From contig CABUBZ010000009.1 in assembly GCA_902489945.1 (NCBI GenBank), forward strand, positions 1-44,133: DNA of 44,133 nucleotides, read 5' to 3'. This DNA comes from an uncultured Collinsella sp. GTDB taxonomy: Bacteria > Actinomycetota > Coriobacteriia > Coriobacteriales > Coriobacteriaceae. The position numbers and the translations under genes were made by a program. The notes below the pieces were generated by a model that made no database searches, was not told the DNA's origin, and saw only the letters and a list, made by a program, of their open reading frames with translations. Shown piece by piece: positions 23,207 to 31,988 of the stretch (positions are counted from its first letter, which is position 1; every line of letters starts with the position of its first letter).

Positions 23207-23855
23207 TTAAATCAACCCTCCCTGCCATCAAATCCCTAATGTCGACACCATCAGAGTCAAATCCGTTTACCGTATCCAGGTACTTTCGTCGAGCGTTCTG
23301 TTCTCGCTCAAATCGTTTGGGATAAAACTCAGCTCCCGAAGCCTGCTTCCAATCGCGGAACTTAATCGCCGAGAACGCACGCTCACTCATAAGCGCATAT
23401 TGAATGCCCAAATCCCCCAAAAACATAATGCGCTGCAATTGCCTGAGCGAGATCATGCCGTTGACAAACTGTCTTGCAAACGAGAAATAGGAATCGTCTG
23501 CACGATAGCCTCGAATAACGTCATAGGGAGAAATATCAATCAGGCAGTTATCCAGCAGATAACGAAGCCCCTCGCGTGCTACTGGCGTTGAAACATTGAA
23601 CTCTCTGTTATTCGCCAGAATTGCAAGCCAGTTGAGAATCGAGAACTCACCTGATTCCAAATCCAAAATCGCAAGGCCATCTAAATCAAGCTCATATCGA
23701 TTGGCAATGCCATCAGACTCGGTCCGACATGCCCACTCCATTGCCATTTCCTCATGCGGTGTGCAATAAAACCCGCGCCCATAGTCATTGAATTGCCTGC
23801 ATTTATCCAACGATGGATGCTCGACAACAACCTCCGACCCGTGCCAAAGCTCCAT
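23172..23855 (-). CDS. DUF3990 protein, putative ADP-ribosyltransferase-like toxin
   Basis: A 227-residue protein of the DUF3990 type. The start LWHGSEVVV (His5), the block NDYGRGFYCTPHEEMAMEWA (with Tyr30), the DVIRGYRADDSYF block and IQYALMSERAF (Ser157, Glu158) follow the order His ... Tyr ... acidic residue expected for an ART-fold NAD-dependent transferase. Enzymatic activity is known for related folds but is inferred here. ATG at 23855 follows TAGGAGGTCGAT. It is first in a two-gene unit with the XRE protein, and a 47-base double palindrome lies just upstream. The pair fits a type II toxin-antitoxin layout with the toxin first. Confidence 0.75.
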   Translation of the reverse strand: MELWHGSEVVVEHPSLDKCRQFNDYGRGFYCTPHEEMAMEWACRTESDGIANRYELDLDGLAILDLESGEFSILNWLAILANNREFNVSTPVAREGLRYLLDNCLIDISPYDVIRGYRADDSYFSFARQFVNGMISLRQLQRIMFLGDLGIQYALMSERAFSAIKFRDWKQASGAEFYPKRFEREQNARRKYLDTVNGFDSDGVDIRDLMAGRVDLNDPRVNGSWAE

Positions 23856-23871
23856 ATCGACCTCCTAAAAA

Positions 23872-23918
23872 ATATCACCTCAGCGATAGTTTACCAATAA
23901 CTATCACTGAGGTGATAT
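23872..23918. promoter_or_regulatory. Double operator upstream of the DUF3990/XRE unit
   Basis: The 47-base segment is one large palindrome, and each half is also a site: TATCACCTCAGCGATA (23873-23888, one mismatch) and TATCACTGAGGTGATA (23902-23917, perfect six-base arms). Such paired dyads are typical of cooperative XRE-antitoxin binding. They end 17 bases before the toxin start codon, within the expected promoter. Confidence 0.75.
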
Positions 23919-23949
23919 AGATAGGAGCTTTTGAAGGGCTGCAGCCTGA

Positions 23950-24540
23950 CTAGAGGCAGGCCTCGGCGATGCGCTTTTTTAGTTCGTCGATGCCGGTGCC
24001 GGTTTGGGAGCTTGTGATGATTACGTTTTCGGCCGGGACGTTGAGCTGCTTTTTGATGGCTGCCGCTTGGCGGGCCTGCTGGGTGCGGCTGAGCTTGTCG
24101 GCCTTGGTGAGGCAGACGATAAAGTTGAACTCGTTGCCCTGCAGGTAGTCGATCATGTCATGGTCGAGCTTACTGGGGTCATGGCGAATGTCCACTAGCG
24201 ACACAACCAAGTTAAAGCTGCGCTCGGAGTCGAAGAAGTCGCCGATGAGCTCGGCCCAGCGGTCACGCTCGGCCTTGGAACGACGGGCGAAACCATAGCC
24301 CGGCAGGTCCACAAAGTGCACGTCGTCGGCCTCGAAGAAATTGATGTTGCTCGTCTTGCCCGGCGTGCTCGAAACCTTCACCAGATTCTTGCGGCCAAAG
24401 AGCTTGTTCATGATGGACGACTTGCCCACATTTGAGCGGCCAACGAAGCTCACCTCGGGACAGGTGGACTCGGGGATCTGCGAAACCTTGCCGTAGCTGG
24501 CGACGAACTTGGCAAGCTGGTAGTTAATGGAATCGGCCAT
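23950..24540 (-). CDS. engB: Ribosome-biogenesis GTPase EngB (YihA/YsxC)
   Basis: Essential small GTPase needed for assembly of the large ribosomal subunit. The 196-residue protein from ATG 24540 (MADSINYQLAKF) has G1 GRSNVGKSS (34-42), a G2 Thr in SSTPGKTSNI, G3 DLPGYGFA, G4 TKADK and a G5 SSQTGTG. A longer open frame extends to 24807, but AAGGAG just before 24540 and the family length (about 195-210) favour the shorter form. It lies 37 bases downstream of the nucleosidase gene on the same strand, so the two are probably co-transcribed. Confidence 0.96.
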   Translation of the reverse strand: MADSINYQLAKFVASYGKVSQIPESTCPEVSFVGRSNVGKSSIMNKLFGRKNLVKVSSTPGKTSNINFFEADDVHFVDLPGYGFARRSKAERDRWAELIGDFFDSERSFNLVVSLVDIRHDPSKLDHDMIDYLQGNEFNFIVCLTKADKLSRTQQARQAAAIKKQLNVPAENVIITSSQTGTGIDELKKRIAEACL

Positions 24541-24577
24541 GGACACTCCTTGGTCGTAGGATCTTGCAAAAAACGCG

Positions 24578-25318
24578 CTATTGCGCAGCGGCAATGCGTC
24601 GAACGATATCGAGCGTGATATCGCTTGCGGCACGCGCATACTCGAACAAATCGAACTCGCGGTCGCAAATCGCATCATACGCCTCGTCACAATTATCGCT
24701 GATAGCACGCAGCACCAGGCAATCGACACCATTTTTGGTTGCGACATGGGCAATTGCCGCGCCCTCCATGCCGACACAATCGGCATGCGTCGCCTCGATG
24801 GCATCATTGCGCATAGCGGCGCCCGTCACAAAGCGGTTACCCGTGGCAATCGTGCCGACCAGGAACTGCTTTGCGCCCTCGTTCGAAGCGGTCGCATTTG
24901 TCGAAGCATCAACAAAGCCACGCTCAGAAAGCACATCGGCGGCAATATCGACCAGCGCAGGCGTCGAGACAAACTCCTCGAGCCCCGGTGCAGACTCGGC
25001 GATAAGCGCGGTATCGGTATCTAGATAGCGCAGGCATTTGCCAATGACGACATCGTCGATATGGAGCTTGGGATTCAGGCCACCTGCGATACCAGAAAAC
25101 ACAACTGCCTGTGGAGCATACTTGCTAATGAGGTGCTGTGTTGCGGCGGCAGCGTTTACCGTGCCCATACCCGCCGTCGTGGCGACAATCGACAGGCCGT
25201 CGAGCCCGCCGGTCACAACGTTCAAGCCCGCCTCCTGTACCATGCAAACGTTGCTCAACTCTTCCTTAATCTGCATGATCTCTTTTTCGAGCGCACCGAT
25301 AATCGCGATGGTAGCCAT
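24578..25318 (-). CDS. mtnN: 5'-methylthioadenosine/S-adenosylhomocysteine nucleosidase
   Basis: Cleaves the glycosidic bond of methylthioadenosine and S-adenosylhomocysteine, recycling by-products of SAM use and feeding LuxS-type autoinducer synthesis where luxS exists (none is seen here). The 246-residue protein has IGALEKEI with the catalytic acid region at the N-terminus, SGIAGGLNPKL, VGMEGAAIAHVA and the RAISDN block with the catalytic Asp. ATG at 25318 was chosen over a TTG four codons upstream; GGGGAATGGC precedes it. The engB gene follows closely on the same strand. Confidence 0.94.
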   Translation of the reverse strand: MATIAIIGALEKEIMQIKEELSNVCMVQEAGLNVVTGGLDGLSIVATTAGMGTVNAAAATQHLISKYAPQAVVFSGIAGGLNPKLHIDDVVIGKCLRYLDTDTALIAESAPGLEEFVSTPALVDIAADVLSERGFVDASTNATASNEGAKQFLVGTIATGNRFVTGAAMRNDAIEATHADCVGMEGAAIAHVATKNGVDCLVLRAISDNCDEAYDAICDREFDLFEYARAASDITLDIVRRIAAAQ

Positions 25319-25372
25319 GCCATTCCCCAAACCTATACGAAATTCTCAACCACGGTATGGTACCAGCATTTT

Positions 25373-25389
25373 GTTTGACCTCGTCAAAC
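25373..25389. promoter_or_regulatory. 17-base palindrome upstream of the nucleosidase gene
   Basis: GTTTGAC-CTC-GTCAAAC is a perfect dyad eight bases after the stop of the beta-lactamase-fold gene. On the minus strand it contains TTGACG, a possible -35 box, with TACCAT downstream at a long 19-base spacing. It could be a repressor site, or a remnant of 3' structure. Confidence 0.4.
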
Positions 25390-25396
25390 GAACACG

Positions 25397-26494
25397 TTAG
25401 GCCAGCGCAGCTCGGGTATCAAAGAATGTCTTAGCAATCGCAGCCACCAGCTCGCTCGAGCGATCGCTCCATGGCATCGATGTCATGATACTCATAATGT
25501 AGGTGTCGCCATCGACATCGATGAGGCACGCATCGCATGTCGAATAGCAACCATCCTCGCTAATCCAGCCTGCCTTGTTGCGTACCAAGGCTTGGTCGTC
25601 CGCAATGCCATTACGAATAAACGATCGAGTCGTAGAGGCCAGAAGATCCGATAGCCATTGCGACGTCTCGGTATCACGGCTCAAATACTCGCTCATCTCG
25701 CGCCACAATTTGGCCGAGGTGCGCGGGCAATAGGTGGGAAAATCACTCATCGGATCGAGTGCGGTATCGTAATCGATGCCAAGACTGGCAATCCAATCCT
25801 CGTAACCGACACTGTCAAACGCCGCGCGTAACGCAATAAACGAATCGTTGTCCGAATTAACGACCGCGGCATCGATCAGGTCGCGCACCGTCTGCCAACC
25901 CATGTTGTAGCCACCATAGGTGCCAAGGGAATCATCGAGTGAAACCTGACCCGTCTCGACCAGAGATTCGCAGATGTACAACGCATAGAGCGCCTTGTAG
26001 CTACTCGCGCCGTAAACCTCGACATCGGGGTTATACGTCACGCCCTTGCCGCTTGACAGGTCGTAGAACACCACGCCCACATCGCCTAGCTCCTGCGCCC
26101 GACTCAGGGCATCCTGGAGCAAGGCAAGGCTCTCATCCTCCAAGGTAGGAGTCTTGTTATCCACCAACGAGAAGGCCTGAACGGTATCACCCGAAGGGAT
26201 ATCGTTGAAGTCCGCCTTCGAAAGTCTCGTCTTGAGATCTGCCGACGCTTTGGACTTTGAAACCTTCTCGTTTTGCGTCTGTACCGTTGACGCATCTGAG
26301 TGTGCCATTCGCTCCGACGCGTAGGTTTTGGCGGTAATTCCGAGGATAATAATCGCCAACGTTAGCATCCCAATGGCGGCAATCTTCGTCACGCGGACGC
26401 GAGCGTCGGCAAGGCCACGCGAAGATGTGCCCTTCGTCTCATATCTGCTGCTATGCTGCGGCATATACTCGTCCCGCGATGCGTTATTTCGCAC
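25397..26494 (-). CDS. Membrane-anchored class A beta-lactamase-fold serine hydrolase
   Basis: A 365-residue protein. A basic cytoplasmic head is followed by one membrane span at about 38-57 (IAAIGMLTLAIIILGI), then a Ser/Lys-rich linker, then an extracytoplasmic serine-hydrolase domain. The active-site tetrad is visible: SSYK at 164-167 (Ser164, Lys167), SDN at 214-216, and KAG at 307-309 in place of the usual KTG. This pattern is seen in class A beta-lactamase-like proteins of gut actinobacteria, most of which are of unproven function; cell-wall peptide hydrolysis is as plausible as resistance. The start is a GTG at 26494 behind CAGGAGACCAC. It is probably a separate unit, with an R1 hairpin upstream. 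Confidence 0.85.
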   Translation of the reverse strand: MRNNASRDEYMPQHSSRYETKGTSSRGLADARVRVTKIAAIGMLTLAIIILGITAKTYASERMAHSDASTVQTQNEKVSKSKASADLKTRLSKADFNDIPSGDTVQAFSLVDNKTPTLEDESLALLQDALSRAQELGDVGVVFYDLSSGKGVTYNPDVEVYGASSYKALYALYICESLVETGQVSLDDSLGTYGGYNMGWQTVRDLIDAAVVNSDNDSFIALRAAFDSVGYEDWIASLGIDYDTALDPMSDFPTYCPRTSAKLWREMSEYLSRDTETSQWLSDLLASTTRSFIRNGIADDQALVRNKAGWISEDGCYSTCDACLIDVDGDTYIMSIMTSMPWSDRSSELVAAIAKTFFDTRAALA

Positions 26495-26652
26495 GTGGTC
26501 TCCTGACTGCTACCGTTCATATACGAGCAGCATAATACCGAGCAGGCATTTCTTTCCAAAGATATTCAGCGGCGTTTAAGGCGTCTTTAAAGAAACCACA
26601 AGCGTATTTATCCAAATGGCGCGATTCTGTTGCGCATCTCCGCCCAAAACGC

Positions 26653-26719
26653 AGTTGCGGTGGAATAGTTCCTATTTGGGCGGCATAAGCCGAAAAACAA
26701 GAACTATTCCACCGCAACT
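26653..26719. repeat. Dispersed hairpin element R1, copy 3
   Basis: Perfect 19-bp stem AGTTGCGGTGGAATAGTTC with its complement and a 29-base loop that itself holds CGGC/GCCG. It lies in the 316-base gap between the serine hydrolase and pflA genes, otherwise holding only the hairpin at 26756-26788. Confidence 0.88.
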
Positions 26720-26755
26720 TGACGGAGCTCTTTGGCAATCAACTTGGTGCCCAGG

Positions 26756-26788
26756 GGCACTCATTTAAGTCTGTCCCCAATGAGTGCC
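26756..26788. terminator. Hairpin 3' of pflA
   Basis: Perfect 10-bp stem GGCACTCATT/AATGAGTGCC with a 13-base loop, starting 23 bases after the pflA stop on the minus strand. There is a short A/T run but no strong T tract in that direction. The loop contains CTGTCCCC, echoing element R2. Confidence 0.5.
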
Positions 26789-26810
26789 TTTGGGGAGCGA
26801 AAATGGCTCG

Positions 26811-27629
26811 CTAGCCGATAGCGTTTTTGAGTTCCGCGCGACGCTTTTTCATGCCCGTCATGACGGCGTTGCGCAGCTCGGGCATGCGCGCGGTATCCAT
26901 CTGTGGAACGCCCTCGAGCTTATAGGGAATGCCCAATTGCTCGTACTTGACGACACCCATCGTGTGATACGGCAGCATTTCCAGGCCCACCACGTTGTGC
27001 CATGGAGCGATGAGGCGGCCGAGCGCCTCGCACTCCTCAACCGTATCGGTAATGCCGGGCACCACCACGTGGCGGATAACGACCTTAATCTTGCGACGGG
27101 CAAGCTCATCACCAAACGCCAGAATGCGTGCGGGATCGCAACCGGTCAGCTTTTTATGCTCAACGGGATCGGCATGCTTGATGTCGAGCAGCACCATGTC
27201 GGTCTCGTTGAGAACAGTATCGAACTTCTCGGGATGGTTGGGGTCAAACGCATAGCCGCAGCTGTCGAGGCAGGTATGCACGCGGCCATCGGGGTTGTTG
27301 TGCATTGCACGGAACAGGTCGGCTAAAAACGCGGGCTGCAAGAGCGGCTCGCCGCCGGACACCGTAATACCGCCGCTGCGGTAAAACTCATGGTTGCTCT
27401 GGAACTCGTCCATCAGGTGCTCGACGGTCACCATGGTGCCGCCGCTAACCGACCAGGTATCGGGGTTGTGGCAATACGCACAGCGCATGGGGCAGCCCTG
27501 AACAAACACCACAAAGCGGATGCCGGGTCCATCGACCGTTCCCATCGTCTCAATCGAATGTACGCGGCCCAGGGCAAACGCAGAGTCCTCGGGACGAGCG
27601 TCCACACCCTCGAGCGTCATCTCAGCCAT
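26811..27629 (-). CDS. pflA: Pyruvate formate-lyase activating enzyme
   Basis: Radical SAM activase that abstracts a hydrogen from the catalytic glycine of pyruvate formate-lyase. The cluster motif is CAYCHNP preceded by GCPMRC, giving CxxxCxxC, and SGGEPLLQ is the SAM-binding loop. The opening SIETMGTVDGPGIRFVVFVQ is diagnostic of the PFL/glycyl-radical activases. From the ATG at 27629 (MAEMTLEGV) the protein has 272 residues; an ATG at 27650 lacks a ribosome binding site. It is unlinked to the split pfl genes, about 7 kb away, which differs from the common pflBA arrangement. Its target here would be a glycine on a separate small polypeptide. Confidence 0.95.
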   Translation of the reverse strand: MAEMTLEGVDARPEDSAFALGRVHSIETMGTVDGPGIRFVVFVQGCPMRCAYCHNPDTWSVSGGTMVTVEHLMDEFQSNHEFYRSGGITVSGGEPLLQPAFLADLFRAMHNNPDGRVHTCLDSCGYAFDPNHPEKFDTVLNETDMVLLDIKHADPVEHKKLTGCDPARILAFGDELARRKIKVVIRHVVVPGITDTVEECEALGRLIAPWHNVVGLEMLPYHTMGVVKYEQLGIPYKLEGVPQMDTARMPELRNAVMTGMKKRRAELKNAIG

Positions 27630-27751
27630 TCCCGCTACCTTGCCTCTCATTGGTTTTAGCTACATAAATGCCAGAATCATTCTAGCCCATACGCATGATG
27701 GCGAAACGGTTTAGCGGTCAATTGGGTTGTCCTATTTGGCCCTACGCAAGA

Positions 27752-27784
27752 GCGGCGGGAAGGTTATCGCAACCCGCCCGCCGC
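27752..27784. terminator. Hairpin 3' of the DegV gene
   Basis: Outer stem GCGGCGGG/CCCGCCGC with an inner GGTT/AACC stem around ATCGC. It starts about 32 bases after the DegV stop on the minus strand. No T tract follows, so termination is uncertain. Confidence 0.5.
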
Positions 27785-27815
27785 TGAGGCAATAGAAATC
27801 GATAGACGCCAGACC

Positions 27816-28670
27816 TTACGCCTTAAGCGTGAGCACCGCACCGAAGGCGGTCGGGCCGCAATGGCTCGAGATGACACCGCCGACCTGAGTCCAGGTAACG
27901 TCCTTAAAGCCCAGGTCGTGCGCATAGACTTCCATGTCGTCGCGCAGCTCCTGGGAAAGGCCTACCGAATACGCCAGGCCAATATGCGAGTAGTCAATCT
28001 CGCCCTTCGCAACCATGTGGTCAATAAAGGCGCGGGCGCACTTGAGCATAGAGCCGCGGAACTTCTTGGTTGCCACGAACTTGCCGCCCGTTACCTCAAT
28101 GCAGGGCTTAATCTTGAGCAGATGGGCACCGAGGAATGCCACGTTGGATAGACGACCGCCCGCCTTAAGGAAGGCTAGGTCGGTAGGAACAAAGCCCAGC
28201 AGCACACGGTCCATGACGGAATTCGTAAATGCAAAGATTTCGTCGACGGTGGCATCGGGGTGAGCCTCGATGTATTTGGCGGTCTCGACGGCAACAAGCG
28301 ACTGGCCCACCGAGACAAAACGCGTGTCCATGGAGTAGACGTAGTCGCGACCCTTGGCGGCAATCTTAGAAGACTGGTGTGAGCAGGTCGTGGCCTCGGA
28401 ATACGCAAGGTGCAGAATAGTCGCATCGGGCTGCTCGGCATGGATGCGATCGTACACGTGCGCAAAATCTGCCGGCGCGCAGCCGCTGGTCTTGGGCATC
28501 ACGCCAAACTCGTTGCAGCGCGAATAAATCTCGAGCGGATCGATCGAGCCGTCCTCGACGGTCTCGTCACCAATCGTGACATGCATAGGTACGCGCACGA
28601 TACCGTAGCGTTCGCAGAGCTCCGGCGTCACATCCGAACCAGACTCAACCACGATTACGTACTTGCCCAT
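27816..28670 (-). CDS. DegV-family fatty-acid-binding protein
   Basis: A 284-residue DegV protein, a family that binds long-chain fatty acids and in Firmicutes serves as FakB to present them to the kinase FakA. Family features: ESGSDVTPELCERYGI near the start, the TSGCAPADF segment with the fatty-acid-contacting Ser/Thr, VDTRFVS-like SMDTRFVSVGQSL, LKAGGRLSNVAFLGAHLLKIKP, and GGVISSHCGPTAFG with the terminal His and Gly-Pro. ATG at 28670 (MGKYVIVV) is chosen; an ATG two codons upstream is possible. No fakA homologue is adjacent. A role in phospholipid acyl-chain uptake is inferred from the family. Confidence 0.93.
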   Translation of the reverse strand: MGKYVIVVESGSDVTPELCERYGIVRVPMHVTIGDETVEDGSIDPLEIYSRCNEFGVMPKTSGCAPADFAHVYDRIHAEQPDATILHLAYSEATTCSHQSSKIAAKGRDYVYSMDTRFVSVGQSLVAVETAKYIEAHPDATVDEIFAFTNSVMDRVLLGFVPTDLAFLKAGGRLSNVAFLGAHLLKIKPCIEVTGGKFVATKKFRGSMLKCARAFIDHMVAKGEIDYSHIGLAYSVGLSQELRDDMEVYAHDLGFKDVTWTQVGGVISSHCGPTAFGAVLTLKA

Positions 28671-28947
28671 TATCATCACGACCCATCTCAACATTGGCTT
28701 TTCAACACATGGCACGCGCCGCCGCACTGTTGCACAACGGCGGCAGAGCGCCAAAGAGACGCCGCCCCTTGCACACAACAAAGGACAGCGTCTCCCTGGA
28801 AAAACTCCGTGCTAATCTGAGATTCTACACGGTTTATTACTAAGTGTTACTTACTCCGCAAACGGTCGCTATACGCGATAAACGGTAGTTCGCTGCGGCA
28901 ACTGCGACACATTCCGCCCAGCAAGTCCAATCGTGCTCCACACATGG

Positions 28948-30396
28948 TTAATGCGCGAGGCGGTAGAAATTCATCGATGCCGCGCCCTCGGCGTGCAGCT
29001 CCATCGCCGGAACCGCCGGCGAATAGGTACGGCTCGTAAGTGCCGCCTCGCCGCCATTTGCAAAAATCTCGACCATCGTAGTGTCCGAAAGCACGCGCAG
29101 GTCGCGAAGCTCGCTGAGCTCAATCGACCTCTGGTCGCGCCCATAGCCTTCGTCACCCATGTCGAGGGTAAGCATCCCGTCTGCATAGCGCACAAAGACA
29201 CCCTTGCGGATTTCGAGCTCGACCATCTTGGCGCCCTCGCAGGAAACCACAAGATCAAACAGGCGGCCCGGCTCCTCAACGGTTTCACCGCCTATCGCGC
29301 GAACGCAGTCACCGCGCATCCTCTCAATCTCGTGCGCCGGCCGCTGGCAGAGCTTACCATCGCGTATGCTCAGCTCTCGCGGCACCGTCAACGCGCACTG
29401 CCACCCGCGCGCCACCGTCGGGTTTTCTGCCGTCGCATCGGGGCAACCCGACCATCCGATCATCAAACGCCGGCCTGCAGTATCCTCAAAGGACTGCGGA
29501 GCATAGAAATCAAAACCGGCATCGACCATCGGGGGCATGCCCTGCCCGACGATTTTAAAGCTCGGCGCCTCCCAATCGGCCTCGATGGAGAACCACACGC
29601 ACTGATGCGGATTGCGGTAATGCCAACCATCGGCAGGCACACCCTGCGGACAGCAAACGAGAATAAGCTCGCCATCGAGCTCAAACAGATCGGGGCACTC
29701 CCACATAAAGCCAAACTTCTCGTCCAACTCAATGCGCGTCGCATAGCTCCAGTCCTCAAGATTGCGCGAGGTATAGACAAGCACGCACCCGCGATCGTCT
29801 TTCGTACGAGCGCCGAGAACCATGTAGTAGATACCGTCGTGTTCAAGGATCTTGGGGTCGCGCACGTGCGTACCGATATCGTCGGGGTAATCGACCGGCC
29901 CAACAGCTATGCGCTTCTCGCCCAATTCGTCGGGATTCTCGGCAACCATATGAATCTGGTTTTGCTCACGGCCCGTCAACACGTAGTCGTAATCATCGCG
30001 GTCAAAATGCTTAACGTTGCCGGTATAGAAGTAGTGAATCTTGCCATCACGTACAAAGGCAGAACCAGAATACGCTCCACTCGAATCCAAATCGGAATCG
30101 GGGAACAACACGGGGCCGCGATTCTCGTACGTCACAAAATCCTTTGTCGTCAGATGGTTCCAAAGCACTGGACCGCCATGCGCAGCATCGAACGGATCGT
30201 ATTGATGATAGATGTGATACGTATCACCAATCTGAACCAAACCGTTGGGGTCGTTGAGCCAGCCAAGCTCAGGCTCCACATGGAACAAAAGCCTATCGGG
30301 GTCGGACGCGATGCGAGCCGCCGTCTCATCCTGTCCAGCTCGCCACTGCTCATAGTCCGCACGCATCACCTTGTTTTTTTGATTAAACATCGCCAT
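28948..30396 (-). CDS. scrB: Sucrose-6-phosphate hydrolase / beta-fructofuranosidase, GH32
   Basis: Glycoside hydrolase family 32 enzyme that cleaves sucrose 6-phosphate delivered by the PTS into glucose 6-phosphate and fructose. The 482-residue protein has all three acidic motifs: WLNDPNG (46-52, nucleophile Asp49), RDPK (179-182, transition-state stabiliser) and ECPD (233-236, acid/base Glu233). A C-terminal beta-sandwich region follows (DLRVLSDTTMVEIFANGGEA). No signal peptide is seen, consistent with an intracellular phospho-sugar substrate. ATG at 30396 follows GAGAAGGTCA. It is the last gene of the sucrose unit, 95 bases after the EIIBC gene; a small GCTCG/CGAGC hairpin lies in that gap. 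Confidence 0.93.
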   Translation of the reverse strand: MAMFNQKNKVMRADYEQWRAGQDETAARIASDPDRLLFHVEPELGWLNDPNGLVQIGDTYHIYHQYDPFDAAHGGPVLWNHLTTKDFVTYENRGPVLFPDSDLDSSGAYSGSAFVRDGKIHYFYTGNVKHFDRDDYDYVLTGREQNQIHMVAENPDELGEKRIAVGPVDYPDDIGTHVRDPKILEHDGIYYMVLGARTKDDRGCVLVYTSRNLEDWSYATRIELDEKFGFMWECPDLFELDGELILVCCPQGVPADGWHYRNPHQCVWFSIEADWEAPSFKIVGQGMPPMVDAGFDFYAPQSFEDTAGRRLMIGWSGCPDATAENPTVARGWQCALTVPRELSIRDGKLCQRPAHEIERMRGDCVRAIGGETVEEPGRLFDLVVSCEGAKMVELEIRKGVFVRYADGMLTLDMGDEGYGRDQRSIELSELRDLRVLSDTTMVEIFANGGEAALTSRTYSPAVPAMELHAEGAASMNFYRLAH

Positions 30397-30491
30397 TGAC
30401 CTTCTCGTCTATGGGAAAGGACGCTCGACTCACACGAGCCGAACGCCCTTCCTCAAATGGACTTATCCTCAGATTACGCTGAACGGCTCAA

Positions 30492-31943
30492 CTAGAAGCT
30501 GACATCGAAGCCAGCGCCAGCGCCCTCTTCATCAGTGGTCGGCACGCCCTTTGCCTTGTTGTAGGCAAAGATCAAGACGATCGGCACGATAAAGGCGATG
30601 AGATTGCCAGCCACATACCACATGAGCGTCTCGGGCGTGACGATGAGCAGGCCAAGCACGCCGGTCAGACCCTGACCGATGGCGCGCACCTCAAAGAGCT
30701 TCACGAAGGCACCGCCGCAGCCTGCACCGATGCAAGCGCAGATGAACGGGATGATCGAGTAGCGCATGTTTGCAGCGAAGATAGCGGGCTCGGAGATTCC
30801 GACCAGCGTCGGGATAAAGGACGACATGCAGATGTTGCGCTCTTTGGAATGCTTCTTATGAATGAGGTACATGCCGATGGCGCCGCCGCCCTGGGCGATA
30901 ATGGAAACCGACCAGATGGCCTGGATGTAGTTGAAGCCAGTCGTGGCGACGAGGTTTGCCTCGATACCCTGGATGAACTGATGCGTACCGGTAACGACAA
31001 GCGGCTGCAGGAACGCGGCGAAGACAAAGGCACCAAAGACGCCCATCCTGTTGTACAGGATATCGATTACGCCGCCGAGGACGTCGCCGATCAGGTTGCC
31101 GAGCGGGCCGAACACGGTGAACAGGGCGACGTTAGCAAGAATCAGGGTAACGGTCGGGACAAAGACGAACGAAACGACCTCGGGGATGTACTTCTGGGCA
31201 ATCTTTTCGACCTTGGCCATAAACCAGGCAGTCAGGATTGCAGGGAACACGCCGCCCTGGAAAGCAACCATGGGAATGGATAGCGGACCAAAGTTCCAGT
31301 ACTCAGCACCCGTCGGGTCCATAACGAACGTGTTGCGGTTCATAAGGCTCGGGTGAACCATGACGATACCGACGAGGATGCCCAGGATCGGGTTACCGCC
31401 AAAACGCTTGACCGCGCTGTACATAACCAGGACAGGCAGGTAGTCGAACGTGGTGGCGATAATGGCAAAGAAGCTTGCGAGGTTCTTGAGGAACTCGCTG
31501 TGATCGGCGAGGCTGCCTTCCATGCCAAAGAGGCCGTTGGCAACGATCAGCGACTTAAGGCCGATGATGATTGCAGCGCCGACGAAGGCAGGAATGATGG
31601 GGATAAAGATATCCGAGAATACCTTGAGGACCGAGAAGAACTTGCCCTTCTTGTCCGCCTCGGCGCCCTTGACCTCGGAAGCACTGATCTCCTTAACGCC
31701 CGTCAGAGCCATAAACTCATCGTAAACCTTGTTGACGGTACCGGTACCGAAGATGATCATGAGCTGGCCGCTGTTGTACAGCACGCCCTTGACGCCATCG
31801 ATGTTCTCGAGCTCGGCCTTGTTGTATTTGCTCGTATCCTTGAGCACCAGACGCAGACGGGTCACGCAATGCGTGGCGCCCTCGATGTTCTCCAGTCCGC
31901 CGACGTTGTCGACGACTTGCTGGGACACTGCCTTGTAGTCCAT
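30492..31943 (-). CDS. scrA: PTS sucrose/beta-fructoside transporter subunit EIIBC
   Basis: Phosphotransferase permease that imports and phosphorylates a disaccharide, probably sucrose. From the ATG at 31943 (MDYKAVSQ) the protein has 483 residues. The EIIB domain is N-terminal with phospho-Cys26 in THCVTRLRLVL. The EIIC domain has about ten membrane spans and carries MVHPSLMNRN, the conserved GxxxPAILTAW-type region, TGTHQFIQGIE and GISEPAIFA. No EIIA domain is present, so a glucose-type EIIA must come from elsewhere. GGAGAGGAAC precedes the ATG, better than the site for an ATG four codons upstream. It lies between two GH32 genes in a probable operon (46-base and 95-base gaps). Confidence 0.93.
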   Translation of the reverse strand: MDYKAVSQQVVDNVGGLENIEGATHCVTRLRLVLKDTSKYNKAELENIDGVKGVLYNSGQLMIIFGTGTVNKVYDEFMALTGVKEISASEVKGAEADKKGKFFSVLKVFSDIFIPIIPAFVGAAIIIGLKSLIVANGLFGMEGSLADHSEFLKNLASFFAIIATTFDYLPVLVMYSAVKRFGGNPILGILVGIVMVHPSLMNRNTFVMDPTGAEYWNFGPLSIPMVAFQGGVFPAILTAWFMAKVEKIAQKYIPEVVSFVFVPTVTLILANVALFTVFGPLGNLIGDVLGGVIDILYNRMGVFGAFVFAAFLQPLVVTGTHQFIQGIEANLVATTGFNYIQAIWSVSIIAQGGGAIGMYLIHKKHSKERNICMSSFIPTLVGISEPAIFAANMRYSIIPFICACIGAGCGGAFVKLFEVRAIGQGLTGVLGLLIVTPETLMWYVAGNLIAFIVPIVLIFAYNKAKGVPTTDEEGAGAGFDVSF

Positions 31944-31988
31944 GTTCCTCTCCATTCCTTTTCTAAATCATAAAACGGTTCGTTGCCG

